In this document: piece by piece, positions 1-9,399 of the stretch
How the letters are laid out: each line of letters begins with the position of its first letter
Numbering within the stretch: position 1 is the first letter of the stretch
Origin: JALRAP01 sp046340555
GTDB taxonomy: Bacteria > Bacteroidota > Bacteroidia > AKYH767-A > OLB10
Direction: 5' to 3'
Assembly: GCA_046340555.1 (NCBI GenBank)
Contig: JBKDSL010000039.1
Location: forward strand, 1 to 28,243
DNA length: 28,243 nt
The notes under the pieces: model-generated
Told to the model about the DNA's origin: nothing
Database searches by the model: none
The model's input: the letters and a program-made list of their open reading frames with translations, nothing else
Made by a program: the position numbers and the translations under genes

Positions 1-203
1 GCGGTAAGCGATGGCGGTAGGCGGTGGCGGTGGCAGTAACAGTAGCAGGACCAGTAATAGTAAGCGGTGGCGGGAGGCGGTGGCGGTAAGCGGTGGCGGT
101 AAGCGGTGGCGGGAGGCGGTGGCAGTAACAGTAGCAGTACCAGTAATAGTAAGCGGTGGCGGGAGACGGTGGCGGTAAGCGATGGCGGGAGGCGGGAGCT
201 GTA
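1..203. repeat. GGCGGT-rich tandem repeat, 89-bp period, truncated at window edge
   Basis: Built from short GGCGGT, GGCGGGA and GGCAGTAACAGTAGCAG words. A longer unit starts at 26 (GGCGGTGGCAGTAAC) and again at 115, giving an 89-bp period. Anchor words at 62 and 151, and at 78 and 167, keep the same offset. The two copies differ at only a few bases. Each copy contains the non-GC interruption AGTAACAGTAGCAG and CCAGTAATAGTAAG. Nothing here looks coding. The array probably continues left of the window. A short patch of the same word family lies at 10144-10168, so this looks like a dispersed intergenic repeat. Function unknown. Confidence 0.85.
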
Positions 204-394
204 TCAGCGCCGCGCTGAGCCAGTCCATTGTCAAGTGTCAGAAGCAATAAGCAGGACAAATACAGATACCTGTGGCAGGAAATAATTAGATTTTAACACA
301 AATGATCTCCGCGAAAAACTGTTTGATTCAAAAAACCGGAACGGCTGCAAAAATACCAGGTTAAGCGGGTGGATGAATTCCGTTAACTAAACAG
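204..394. other. Gene-free leader, no recognisable feature
   Basis: Between the tandem repeat and the putative promoter of the coiled-coil gene I see no convincing coding frame, RNA gene or strong hairpin. Base composition falls abruptly from the G-rich repeat to ordinary AT-rich intergenic sequence near 240. It may belong to the far end of an unseen upstream gene's intergenic space. Confidence 0.5.
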
Positions 395-425
395 TTGCAC
401 CACTTTACCTAAAGTAGTACCTTCG
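395..425 (+). promoter_or_regulatory. Possible Bacteroidota promoter upstream of the coiled-coil gene
   Basis: TTG at 395-397 followed after 20 nt by TACCTTCG at 418-425, a one-mismatch fit to the Bacteroidota -7 box TAnnTTTG with a -33 TTG. It lies 32 nt before the ATG at 458. A small inverted repeat, ACTTTA-cc-TAAAGT (402-415), sits between the two boxes and could be an operator. This is a motif match only. Confidence 0.3.
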
Positions 426-457
426 CCACGCATTTTTAATTAGGCATTCCAGCTTCT

Positions 458-1393
458 ATGGAAGATAACAAATTGCCATACAACGATTTCGAAAGAAAAG
501 AGCAGCATTCCAAGAGAATGATTGTATTGGTTGTAATATCCGTCTTACTAGGCGTTAATGGCTTACTCCTTTGGCAGTTTTTCGAAAAAAAGGCCCACCT
601 TGAGGAAGTCAGCACCGAATTGACCAACACATTGTCCGCCAAAGATTCTTTGGAAACCGAACTGAACCAATTGAAGGCGGTTCTTGAGAAAGCAAACCGC
701 GAAAACCAAAGCTTGCATGGTCGTTTGGCAGAGCGCGAGAATGAGATCAAAGCCAAAATGGAAGAGATTCAGCGTTTACTCAATTCGGGAGATGCGGTAC
801 AATTGGAAAAAGCCAAGAAAGAGCTGGTGCGTTTGAAACAGTTGAACCAAGGTTATTTGGCGCAATTAGACACCTTGAAAATGGAAAACGCCAACCTTTC
901 CGCACTGAATTCTTCGTTGAACAACACCTTGACCAGCGAAAGATCCATCAATGAAAACCTCAGCAAGGAGAATCAAAAGCTTTCCAACAAAGTGGCTGCA
1001 GGCGCGGTATTGAAAGCGTTTGAACTGAAAGCCATCGGCGTGAAGTATAAAAGTACGGGCAAGGAGTCTGAAACATTCCGAGCGGCTGCCACCGACGGCA
1101 TCAAGACCTGCTTTACCTTGTTGGAGAATTATGTTGCCGAAAAAGGCACTAAGGACGCTTTCGTGCGGGTTTTGAGTCCCGACAACGCCGTGATGACCAC
1201 CAATTCGGAAACCTTCCTGTATAACAACCAACCCACGTTGTACACCGTAAAAGAAACTTTTGAATATGATAACGAATCAACTCCGGTCTGTGTGCAATGG
1301 AACAAGGGATCGGTTTATATCAAAGGGAAATACACGATTGAAGTGTATATCGATGGCAGCATGGTTGGCTCCACCTTTATCGAGTTGAAGTGA
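458..1393 (+). CDS. Single-pass membrane protein with long periplasmic coiled coil
   Basis: 311 aa. A short charged N-terminus (1-20) is followed by one hydrophobic segment (about 21-42), then a long heptad-like coiled coil rich in E, K, L and N (about 45-175), then a globular, probably beta-rich C-terminal domain (about 185-311). Basic residues before the membrane segment favour a cytoplasmic N-terminus with coil and domain in the periplasm. The architecture resembles envelope scaffold proteins of Bacteroidota often annotated as chromosome-segregation-ATPase-like because of the coil; there is no ATPase motif here. ATG at 458 is the only sensible start, because the membrane segment begins soon after. 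The gene ends 4 nt from the stop of the convergent 1165-aa gene. Function unknown. Confidence 0.85.
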   Translation: MEDNKLPYNDFERKEQHSKRMIVLVVISVLLGVNGLLLWQFFEKKAHLEEVSTELTNTLSAKDSLETELNQLKAVLEKANRENQSLHGRLAERENEIKAKMEEIQRLLNSGDAVQLEKAKKELVRLKQLNQGYLAQLDTLKMENANLSALNSSLNNTLTSERSINENLSKENQKLSNKVAAGAVLKAFELKAIGVKYKSTGKESETFRAAATDGIKTCFTLLENYVAEKGTKDAFVRVLSPDNAVMTTNSETFLYNNQPTLYTVKETFEYDNESTPVCVQWNKGSVYIKGKYTIEVYIDGSMVGSTFIELK

Positions 1394-1397
1394 TTTC

Positions 1398-4300
1398 TTA
1401 GAAAAACGCCCGAGCCTGCATGGTGCCCGTGTGAATGGTTTTTACCGCCTCCGGTTTTCGTCCCTCATAGTTGATGCTGATCTGCACCGCTTTCGAAAGA
1501 TTGCGTTGCACGCCAACACTCCACGTATAGTTGGTTCCAGCACGCAGCCCCTCCAACATCTCATAGGCGACCGAAGTATTCTCCGGAGCATTGTAGGCGA
1601 TGTTGATGACGCTAAAACGTGCCGTATACAGACCTTTGGTGACTGGAGCGTAACGCACCTCGGCCGTACCGGTATTGAATGCCGACTTTTCTCCCGACAC
1701 GTTTTCGCGGAGCTGGTATTTGTATGAGGCCGTGACCCGGAAATCAACATTCGGCTGAATGGAGAAACGCGGCTCGGCGGAGAGCGATTCGATGCGGTAA
1801 TCACGGGTTTTGAAAAACTCGGAAGCATTGGTCTTCTCCCCTTTCTCACATGCCAGCTGCAACCCATAAACACGGGTGATGTTCCAACGGGCATTGAGCG
1901 TGTTGTTTTGCAATTGACGCGACTCATATCCATTGGAAAGAATGGATTTGTTCCGATTGTAGGCATGGGTGATATCCATGCTGAACACCGTGCTACTCCT
2001 ATTGAAATACAAGGTGCTTCGCAATGTCCTGCCCGTTGCCACCAACACCGAGTCTTCAATATTGGCATCAAATGGATACAAAGCTTTGAACACATCATCC
2101 AAAATCAATCGGTTCTCGGCGCGATAAGAGGTTTGGTTGGCGAAGCGACTGATGAACTTACCCTTGCCAGGTTTCTTAGCGTACCAAGCGGCAGGATTGA
2201 TGGACATGGAGTGGCTGAACTGGTTGTTTCGAGTTCGCACGTATTCGTTGGTAGGCAAAAACACTTTCACAAAGTTTGCCTGGTCGGAAAACGCCGCCAC
2301 TTCGAATTCATCCAGATCCTTCACGCCGTTACCATTATAATCTCCTGCATAGGTATAAACACCCGTACCGGGTGCAACTTCCAAGAATGCATATTCCTTT
2401 TTGGGCTCTTGACCGGATCCCGCTTCGTAAAAGGTGTTCATCACGAGCAATCCCTGCTCAAAGGTGCCATTGTACTCGACACGACTGAGGAAGGTCTCTT
2501 CGGGTACTTGCACCGACAACAAGGTGTCGATTATGAACAGATTCCGATACATGGTTGATAGGGATAGCTTGTTCCCTTTGTCACCATATAAATCCATCCT
2601 GGCCGAGAACTCATCCGCCCGAGCGGCCTCCCGTAACACATCCGCGGAAGCGGCACGGTCGAACCTGCGCGAAACATCCCACGAATAACGGATACGACCC
2701 GAATCAGGAGAAGACATGAACAGTTTGAACACATCGAATGCGCGACTCAAAGGCGACAGTGAATCGCTCGCACCTGCATATTGCAGATTCCGTTCCTGAT
2801 CGTAGCGGATGCCTCCGGTGAACTTGCCAACCTTGCGAGCCACTTGATTCGAAGATCGTAAGAACGATGTGTTCAGAGCCTTGCTATCACTTAAGAGCCA
2901 ACTTGCATCGGAAGAGAAACTGTACTTGCCCAACAACCATCGCAAATCAGCCAGGTTCATATAGCCGCGGTATTTTTCAGCTCCTTGAAAAGTGCGGAAT
3001 TTGTATCCAAACGATTTTTCAGAGCGGATAAATCGTATGCCTGCGCTCAGTGCCAACTCGTCAGAAGCAGGTGTGCCGGCTGTCAAATTCCAATCGCGCG
3101 TAAACTCAACACTGCGATACGACTCCAATGGCTTGAATCGCGCGTTCACATGTTCGAAACGGAAGTCGGTCATCATTTTCCATCCGCGAAGCGAATCCCG
3201 CGTAAGCGGCACCAATTGCTCCACACCTCCGGCGAGCGCCAAGCCTGTATCGTCCGATTTATCAAATTTGGAAAAAAGATTGATGTCGTTTCGCGACATG
3301 GATCCCTCCACAAAAACTTTTCCATAACGGGTTTTGTAATCGGAACCGAACGTGAATAGCTGTTGTTTCTTGGGCGACACAAGAAGGGTAACAGGCTCGT
3401 AGGTTCCTTGTGGTACGCCGTTCACAGGCTCTATCCATCGAAACACGCGGCCGTTGGCACCTGCGGCAACTGATTCGTAGTTGCCTCTGTTTTTGCCGAG
3501 CAGCGAGAATCCCAACCGGTATCGCGCCTTGGTTGAATCCGTGGAATATCGGTAAAAAACATACCCAGCCGAATCAATTTTCTCATACAATACTTCACTT
3601 GAATTGAATGCCACACTGTCGATGCTGGGATAAGCCGCATTGAAAATGCTGTCACCTACGGAGGCGAGTATAGCCTTCTGCTCATTGTCGAGGTCTTGCA
3701 GCAACGGTTGGTTCTTGGAATCCTGCTCCGAAAATATATTGGCTTTCACTTTCCATCGTTTGTCCTCATATTCCTGGTTGATGAAGTACATCGTGCGGGC
3801 GTAATTCTTGTCGGAGTATTGGAACTCGACCACGATGCGCTTGTCTTTGTTGATGGGTTGCTTCGGCGTGAACCGGATCTCGGAAGTGTTGTAATCGATC
3901 ACGTAGTCGTTTGATTCGCCTCTTACCAGCAGCTTGCCGTCGATGAACACTTTTTCGGAACCCGACAGGATGATGATGAACGGTTCATTGTCGGCCCCAG
4001 TGAGTTTGTATGGACCCTGGTTGCCTTCCAAACCGTTGAAAGGTTTGCGAGCGTACTTGCCTTTGGATACAGCCCCGCTTACGGTTGTTCGCATCACGGA
4101 ACCGTTGTCGAGTCCTGATGGGTATTCGGTGGTGAATGTGCCTCCTTGGCCTTTCTTGAACAGGTTCATGAAGTAACTATCGGGCCTGCGTAATTCAAAA
4201 TCTCCGGCGATCAACTTGCTCTTGTTTTTGGAAAGTTGGATGAACACCTTGTCGAAGTCCTGAATTTGTTGGGTGTTACCCTCGGGTTGTACGGGTATGT

Positions 4301-4895
4301 TGTTATCGGTGATGGCGGCCAGCACTTCAATGTCGTCGCCTATTTTACCCGACATCTGCAAGTTGAAAGCCGAATTCACCACCGCATCTTGGTTGTTACC
4401 GAAGGTGATACCACGTGCGATACTTCCACTGCGTTGCAGTCCGTCTGTGCGGAAGGGGTCGTCGGGCTGCGTTTCGCTAGGATAAGAGAATGGATTGTAA
4501 GCCCCACCAAAAGACTTCTCTATAACGGCCCGGTCGCGATTGGCCCAATTGCGGGTAAATAGCAGCGGAAACGAACGGTAGTAGATGCGAATGGTGTCGG
4601 GCAATGATTGGGAACTGCGGTTCACAATGAGTGAAGCCGATGCGTAATCGATGCGGATGGCTGAGGTGTCGGTAAACGGTGTACCGTCGGGGAGCTCAAA
4701 TCGCGCAGATCCAGGTACTACGCTGAGTGTGTCGAACGCTAGAGTATCAGCGGAAATGGCCACTAACTGCGTGCGCTCATTCAAGACTCGTAACTGCGCC
4801 TCGGATTGACCCGCAAAGAGCAGACAAATCAGGATCGATATGAGGGTTCGGATGTTGAACACGCTTAAGCTTCGGCACGGAATAAACAATTCCAT
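1398..4895 (-). CDS. Large outer-membrane beta-barrel-like surface protein
   Basis: 1165 aa. A signal peptide with a long n-region covers about residues 1-33 (cleavage near SEAQ). The N-terminal half has conserved-looking segments such as GSIARGITFGNNQ and QPEGNTQQIQDFDKVFIQL, typical of very large envelope proteins in Bacteroidota and Chlorobi relatives. The C-terminal half has alternating hydrophobic/polar strands and ends in Phe (RAFF), as outer-membrane barrels do. A calcium-loop-like stretch, DYNGNGVKDLDEFE, lies near residue 855. It has some flavour of SprA-type translocon proteins but is less than half SprA's usual length, so I do not name it. The gene is preceded on the same strand by a conserved hypothetical gene 46 nt upstream, probably co-transcribed. 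No T9SS sorting domain is seen, so this looks membrane-inserted rather than released. Confidence 0.85.
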   Translation of the reverse strand: MELFIPCRSLSVFNIRTLISILICLLFAGQSEAQLRVLNERTQLVAISADTLAFDTLSVVPGSARFELPDGTPFTDTSAIRIDYASASLIVNRSSQSLPDTIRIYYRSFPLLFTRNWANRDRAVIEKSFGGAYNPFSYPSETQPDDPFRTDGLQRSGSIARGITFGNNQDAVVNSAFNLQMSGKIGDDIEVLAAITDNNIPVQPEGNTQQIQDFDKVFIQLSKNKSKLIAGDFELRRPDSYFMNLFKKGQGGTFTTEYPSGLDNGSVMRTTVSGAVSKGKYARKPFNGLEGNQGPYKLTGADNEPFIIILSGSEKVFIDGKLLVRGESNDYVIDYNTSEIRFTPKQPINKDKRIVVEFQYSDKNYARTMYFINQEYEDKRWKVKANIFSEQDSKNQPLLQDLDNEQKAILASVGDSIFNAAYPSIDSVAFNSSEVLYEKIDSAGYVFYRYSTDSTKARYRLGFSLLGKNRGNYESVAAGANGRVFRWIEPVNGVPQGTYEPVTLLVSPKKQQLFTFGSDYKTRYGKVFVEGSMSRNDINLFSKFDKSDDTGLALAGGVEQLVPLTRDSLRGWKMMTDFRFEHVNARFKPLESYRSVEFTRDWNLTAGTPASDELALSAGIRFIRSEKSFGYKFRTFQGAEKYRGYMNLADLRWLLGKYSFSSDASWLLSDSKALNTSFLRSSNQVARKVGKFTGGIRYDQERNLQYAGASDSLSPLSRAFDVFKLFMSSPDSGRIRYSWDVSRRFDRAASADVLREAARADEFSARMDLYGDKGNKLSLSTMYRNLFIIDTLLSVQVPEETFLSRVEYNGTFEQGLLVMNTFYEAGSGQEPKKEYAFLEVAPGTGVYTYAGDYNGNGVKDLDEFEVAAFSDQANFVKVFLPTNEYVRTRNNQFSHSMSINPAAWYAKKPGKGKFISRFANQTSYRAENRLILDDVFKALYPFDANIEDSVLVATGRTLRSTLYFNRSSTVFSMDITHAYNRNKSILSNGYESRQLQNNTLNARWNITRVYGLQLACEKGEKTNASEFFKTRDYRIESLSAEPRFSIQPNVDFRVTASYKYQLRENVSGEKSAFNTGTAEVRYAPVTKGLYTARFSVINIAYNAPENTSVAYEMLEGLRAGTNYTWSVGVQRNLSKAVQISINYEGRKPEAVKTIHTGTMQARAFF

Positions 4896-4941
4896 CGCCT
4901 TGATGATTGTGTGCGTGTGAAAATAATCAAAAGCCGCGGCC

Positions 4942-5667
4942 TCAGCAGGCTCCGCCTTGCGAACAAACGTGCCTTACCAGGGTTCGCTTGGCAATGGGAA
5001 GCAAGGTTTCCTGGAGTGGAAAGGCCATGTCGGACTCTACCACAAAGGTTGCGGGGTTGGGCAATTGCTTCCGGTAGCGAATCAGTTCGTACTTGATGTT
5101 TTCAAAAGTTTGAAGCGGAGTGGTAGGGAACGAGCAAAGGTATTGGGTGTGTATGCCCCTATAACATTCGTCTGGACCTTCAAATACGGTTAAATGGTAC
5201 TCATAAGCCAGGGTGTCGGTTGCCGAGGCGGAGCGAAGCAACAGATATCCCTCGTTGTTGTGCAATGGAACAACCCCAACAGGTGCGATTTTGAGATGCG
5301 ACTCTATGAACTCGTAGATTTCCTTCCCTTCCCGGATGTGTTTTTCGAATTGCGGAATGGAATACTGGATGATGTTTTCTATTTCCGCCATCACCTCATC
5401 GTCGGACACCATTTTCTCATAAACCATACGTAGTTGGGCCACATCGGTCGTCTTCAACTGCTCGGGAAACTGCATGGAAAGGAATTGTTTGCCATTGCGG
5501 ATGGACAGCAAATTGCGGTAGTGACGAATCAGGTCGGCTAATGAGGGATATAGGCAGGCAGACTCGAACTGCTCACTAACCTCCTTCAAATAGCCGAGCA
5601 ATAAGTACTTTTTATACTCAAAATCAATGTGTTTCTCGGTAACCCAGTTGGAGCTCAAGGTAGCCAT
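4942..5667 (-). CDS. Conserved hypothetical protein, soluble
   Basis: 241 aa, no signal peptide and no membrane segment, so probably cytoplasmic. The N-terminus reads MATLSSNWVTEKHIDFEYKK, followed by a helical region with aromatic/basic patches (LIRHYRNLLSIRNGKQ) and a mixed alpha/beta C-terminal half. I recognise the style as a Bacteroidota-restricted hypothetical family but know no function. It is the first gene of a likely two-gene minus-strand transcript with the outer-membrane protein that follows. It is divergent from the OmpA-family gene across a 173-nt gap, so promoters for both directions should lie at 5668-5840. The last residues (VCSQGGAC) contain two cysteines, which might be a metal or redox tail but could be chance. 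Confidence 0.8.
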   Translation of the reverse strand: MATLSSNWVTEKHIDFEYKKYLLLGYLKEVSEQFESACLYPSLADLIRHYRNLLSIRNGKQFLSMQFPEQLKTTDVAQLRMVYEKMVSDDEVMAEIENIIQYSIPQFEKHIREGKEIYEFIESHLKIAPVGVVPLHNNEGYLLLRSASATDTLAYEYHLTVFEGPDECYRGIHTQYLCSFPTTPLQTFENIKYELIRYRKQLPNPATFVVESDMAFPLQETLLPIAKRTLVRHVCSQGGAC

Positions 5668-5840
5668 GGCGGAATTGAATTGATGGTTTGGATTTAACCT
5701 CTTACGTTTAACCGGATAAACTGTTTCCTAATAACGAAAGGGATTTTACAAAAAGTATGTTGTTGAAAAGTGTCTTTCGCTAACAACTAACGCTGCTTCA
5801 CAATTACGGAACTTGGTGATTCGTTATAAAACACAAAAAA

Positions 5841-6821
5841 ATGGGTAACAACCGTATTCTATTGGCCGTTTTTGCAGCATGCCTCACCGTATCATGCGTG
5901 CCTTCCAGGATGTTTGACGAAATGAAAACCAGCAAGCTTCAATGCGATGAGGAGAACGCCAAACTGAAAGCCGACATGCTTGCAGCCAACACCCGCATCG
6001 GCGAATTGGATTCACGCAACAACGAACTCGACCAACAGAACAAATACCTGCGCAACGACACCGCATCCATGGGCGAGGGTACTAGGCGCCTAACCAAATT
6101 ATACAACGAGCTATCGGAGTCATACGACAAACTCTCCAAAAACAACGAAAAAATGCTGGCTAGCGGACAAAGTGAAAACCGCAAACTCATCAGCCAATTG
6201 AACGAGACACAGGAAGAGTTGCAGCGCAAAGAGGATGCATTGGCGGCCCGCGAACGCGAACTGAACGAAACCAGTGCACAGCTAAAACTCCGTGAAGCTC
6301 GCGTTGCTGAGCTACAACAAGTACTCGACAGCAAAGACAGCGCGGTGAAAGCGCTTAAGGAAACGGTTACCAAGGCGCTACTCGGATTTGAAGGTCAAGG
6401 ACTGACCATAGAGCAGAAAAACGGCAAGGTTTACGTATCACTGGAAGAACGCTTGCTATTCGCATCCGGCTCTACGGTGGTGGACCCCAAGGGAGAAGAG
6501 GCCCTTAAAGAGCTCGGCAATGTGTTGGCTAAAAACACCGAAATCAACGTGCTGATAGAAGGACACACCGACAATGTTCCTATCAAAGGTGGTGCCATCA
6601 AGGACAACTGGGATCTGAGCGTGCTCAGGGCCACTTCGGTGGTGCGCATCATGGAGAAAAACAAAGGTGTTGCTCCCGTACGTTTGACTCCTGCTGGACG
6701 CGGCGAGTTCATGCCCATCGACAAAGCAAACTCTGCCGAGGCACGTAAAAAGAACCGACGTATCGAAGTCATTCTTACTCCCAAACTGGACGAATTATTC
6801 CAGGTGCTTGAGAGTAATTGA
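5841..6821 (+). CDS. OmpA-family lipoprotein with coiled-coil stalk
   Basis: 326 aa. A lipoprotein-type signal ends in LTVSC (lipidated Cys19). Residues about 30-178 are a coiled coil rich in E, K, N and L. Residues about 197-313 are an OmpA/MotB-type peptidoglycan-binding domain: LFASGS, GHTDNVP (241-247), NWDLSVLRA (256-264), GRGE and KNRRIEV. The two residues that grip the diaminopimelate peptide in this family correspond to D244 and R263, both present. The protein should sit in the outer membrane by its lipid and tether it to the cell wall through the stalk. ATG at 5841 follows an A-rich stretch without a clear Shine-Dalgarno. The next gene begins 35 nt after its stop, so the two are probably co-transcribed. 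Confidence 0.93.
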   Translation: MGNNRILLAVFAACLTVSCVPSRMFDEMKTSKLQCDEENAKLKADMLAANTRIGELDSRNNELDQQNKYLRNDTASMGEGTRRLTKLYNELSESYDKLSKNNEKMLASGQSENRKLISQLNETQEELQRKEDALAARERELNETSAQLKLREARVAELQQVLDSKDSAVKALKETVTKALLGFEGQGLTIEQKNGKVYVSLEERLLFASGSTVVDPKGEEALKELGNVLAKNTEINVLIEGHTDNVPIKGGAIKDNWDLSVLRATSVVRIMEKNKGVAPVRLTPAGRGEFMPIDKANSAEARKKNRRIEVILTPKLDELFQVLESN

Positions 6822-6855
6822 TGTGTCCTGATGAATCGAGAAGACGCTTAGCAAC

Positions 6856-9333
6856 ATGAGAAACCTGTTTCCATTTCTTGGAATTTGTTTCTGCCTGTTG
6901 CCGGTGCTGGGGCGATGCCAGTCTGCTGATACCATCCATGTACCCAAATACCCAGCCACAAAGATTCCGGTGGCTCCCAAGATTGATGGCAAACCTGGCG
7001 ATCCCGCATGGATGACAGTTCCTGAGATCACTCAGTTCACCCAATTCAATCCCAACAACGGCGAGCCAGCCAGCCAACGAACCTCGGTACGGATCGCTTA
7101 TGATGACCAAGCGCTTTACGTACTCGCCGAACTTTATGATACGGCTCCCGACTCCATCCTGAAGGAATTTGGCTTGCGCGACAATTCGGGCGTCAATGCC
7201 GATTATTTCCGCATCGCCATCGATCCATATGGGAAGCATCAAGAAAACTATGTTTTCGGGGTAACCGCGGCAGGTGTACAATTCGATCAAAAGTATTTTG
7301 ACGAAACCTTTGATGGGGTTTGGGAAAGCGTGGTGGGTTTTGACAGCAAAGGGTGGTATGCCGAATTCCGTATCCCTTACAGTGCATTCCGTTTCCCGAC
7401 AATGGAAGAACAGCAATGGTCGCTTCAGCTCAACCGTTCCATTAGAAGAAACCGCGAGTTCACCATGTGGTCACCCGTGCCACCAGAAGCCAACAATCCC
7501 ATGGTTTACTGGGGACATCTCACAGACCTGAAGAACATAGATCCTCCCCTTCGTCTTTCACTTACGCCCTATGTATCCGCCTATGCCGAATCGGTGCCAT
7601 TTGTTGCAGATGCCAACAGGACCATCGATTATCAACGTGGCTTTTCTTATAACGCTGGCGCGGATGTGAAATACGGGGTTGATGAGCGGTTCACCATTGA
7701 CATGACCTTGCTACCCGATTTCGGGCAGGTGCAATCAGACAACAAAATCAAAAACCTGAGTTACCAGGAAGAAACTTACGATGAAAACCGACCCTTTTTC
7801 AAAGAAGGTGCCGATTTGTTCAATCGCAATGAATTGTTTTATTCCCGTCGCATAGGAAAAACCCCATCGGGATTTTATTCGGCCGAGAATAGCTTGCTGG
7901 ATGGTGAGGAGTTGATTGAAAACCCAGCCACTGTAAAACTGTTGAATGCAACACGCTTCTCCGGCCGAACAGGAAACGGATTAGGTATCGGCATCTTCAA
8001 TGCCGTAACCGACAACATGTATGCAACTGCGAGGAGGCCGGATGGATCCACCAGGAAAATACAGACCGAACCACTTACCAACTACAACGCGTTGGTATTC
8101 GACCGGGATCTGAAAAACAACTCGGAAGTTTATCTGATAAACACCAATGTGATGCGTGAAGGTCATTATTCAGATGCCAATGTAACCAACACCGGCTTTA
8201 CCATCAGCAATAAGAAAAACACTTTTTCATTAGGCGCCGACGGAGGCATCAGTCACCGCACCAACCTTATTGATGATACAGGAGCACCGAAAAATGAAAC
8301 AGGATATGCTTATCGCGTGTTTGCAAACAAACAAGGTGGGCGTTTTAGCTATGGAATTTCGCGACTGGTGTACGATAACCGGTACCAGACCATCGACATG
8401 GGTTATCAAACCATCAATCAAACCGCATCGAACGAGTTTGAAATATCCTACAACATTTACGAGCCAACTGGAATAATCCGCAACAGCTATAGTGAAATCG
8501 ATTACAATATCAGCACGCTTTATGGCACAGGCAGGTTGGTTGATAACAAGATTTCGTTTTCGAACTTCACCACCTTTATGAGTTACTTCACCATGTTTGG
8601 TGGATTGTCTTTTACGCCTGGCGATTATTTCGATTATTTCGAGCCCCGGATTCAAGGAAGATTCCAACAGGCCCTTCGCAATGCGGACGGATACATCGGC
8701 TTCAGCACCGACTACCGGAGAACATTAGCGGTAGACCAGAATTTTTCAATTGGTGGGAATACCGAGCTTTACAAAAGTATAAGCTTATCCTCCGCAACCA
8801 CATTCCGCCTGCGCATTTCGGACAGGGCAAACCTGAAGCTAAGGATCTATGTCGACAACGACCCAAAGAACGTGGGCTTCTCCGCCATCGACGACAGCGG
8901 CCAAATCATTTATGGAATCCGCAATTTAAGTACGCAGTCCGTTCAGCTCACCGGATCATACGCTTTTTCAAAGGATATGACGCTTTCGCTGAATGCCCGT
9001 CAATATCGATCCTATGCCAATCATGACGGATATGCAATCTTGCTGGAGGATGGATCCTTGCAAGAAACCAGCGACTATCCAAATAACAACAACTTTGATT
9101 ACAATATTTTCAATGTGGATTTGGTTTACTCTTGGATGTTTGCGCCTGGAAGCACCTTGTCGGTGGTTTACAAGAACATCATCGAAAATGAACTCGATGC
9201 CTTATCCGTCTTCAAGCCATACGGTTCAAACCTGGAGCGTGTACTAAATGAACCGCAAACCAACAGCCTTTCATTGAAGATGGTGTATTACCTCGACTAT
9301 CAAAACTTGAAACGACGCACTACAAAACCATAA
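6856..9333 (+). CDS. DUF5916 protein with N-terminal CBM9-like domain, predicted outer-membrane
   Basis: 825 aa. A signal peptide spans about 1-22 (cleaved near GRCQS). Residues about 35-225 form a CBM9-like beta-sandwich recognisable by KIDGKPGDPAW at the start and YDDQALYVLAELYD within it. The rest (about 230-825) is DUF5916, with ERFTIDMTLLPDFGQVQSD and ENRPFFKEGADLF as landmarks and many amphipathic strands expected of a large barrel. The family is abundant in Bacteroidota and thought to be envelope-located; its substrate is not established. Carbohydrate or polymer binding is an inference from the N-terminal domain. It follows the OmpA-like gene by 35 nt. The length is in the family's usual range and the gene appears intact. 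Confidence 0.9.
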   Translation: MRNLFPFLGICFCLLPVLGRCQSADTIHVPKYPATKIPVAPKIDGKPGDPAWMTVPEITQFTQFNPNNGEPASQRTSVRIAYDDQALYVLAELYDTAPDSILKEFGLRDNSGVNADYFRIAIDPYGKHQENYVFGVTAAGVQFDQKYFDETFDGVWESVVGFDSKGWYAEFRIPYSAFRFPTMEEQQWSLQLNRSIRRNREFTMWSPVPPEANNPMVYWGHLTDLKNIDPPLRLSLTPYVSAYAESVPFVADANRTIDYQRGFSYNAGADVKYGVDERFTIDMTLLPDFGQVQSDNKIKNLSYQEETYDENRPFFKEGADLFNRNELFYSRRIGKTPSGFYSAENSLLDGEELIENPATVKLLNATRFSGRTGNGLGIGIFNAVTDNMYATARRPDGSTRKIQTEPLTNYNALVFDRDLKNNSEVYLINTNVMREGHYSDANVTNTGFTISNKKNTFSLGADGGISHRTNLIDDTGAPKNETGYAYRVFANKQGGRFSYGISRLVYDNRYQTIDMGYQTINQTASNEFEISYNIYEPTGIIRNSYSEIDYNISTLYGTGRLVDNKISFSNFTTFMSYFTMFGGLSFTPGDYFDYFEPRIQGRFQQALRNADGYIGFSTDYRRTLAVDQNFSIGGNTELYKSISLSSATTFRLRISDRANLKLRIYVDNDPKNVGFSAIDDSGQIIYGIRNLSTQSVQLTGSYAFSKDMTLSLNARQYRSYANHDGYAILLEDGSLQETSDYPNNNNFDYNIFNVDLVYSWMFAPGSTLSVVYKNIIENELDALSVFKPYGSNLERVLNEPQTNSLSLKMVYYLDYQNLKRRTTKP

Positions 9334-9348
9334 GCTGATCAACATCAT

Positions 9349-9378
9349 TTGCCATTCTGTTTCTAGGTCATACTTTTA
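9349..9378 (+). promoter_or_regulatory. Possible promoter for the SIMPL-domain gene
   Basis: TTG at 9349-9351, then 19 nt, then TACTTTTA at 9371-9378, one mismatch from TAnnTTTG. It is 21 nt before the ATG at 9400. If real, the SIMPL gene can be transcribed separately from the two genes upstream. Motif match only. Confidence 0.3.
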
Positions 9379-9399
9379 CCGCTGCAATTGAAAATAAAC

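Noticed and set aside
1..203. Left-edge repeats considered as CRISPR array or coding low-complexity protein
   Set aside because: Units are built of degenerate GGCGGT words with no unique spacers; stop codons (TAG/TAA in GTAATAGTAAG) break frames and no gene signals are present.
1442..2558. Two open frames above 200 codons overlapping the 1165-aa gene (minus 1442-2098 and plus 1908-2558)
   Set aside because: Both lie wholly inside a long gene with signal peptide and barrel pattern; their translations are rich in Cys, Arg and His with no domain, as expected of out-of-frame shadows.
6775..7416. 213-codon minus-strand frame over the end of the OmpA gene and start of the DUF5916 gene
   Set aside because: Overlaps two well-supported genes; no recognisable domain; antisense shadow.
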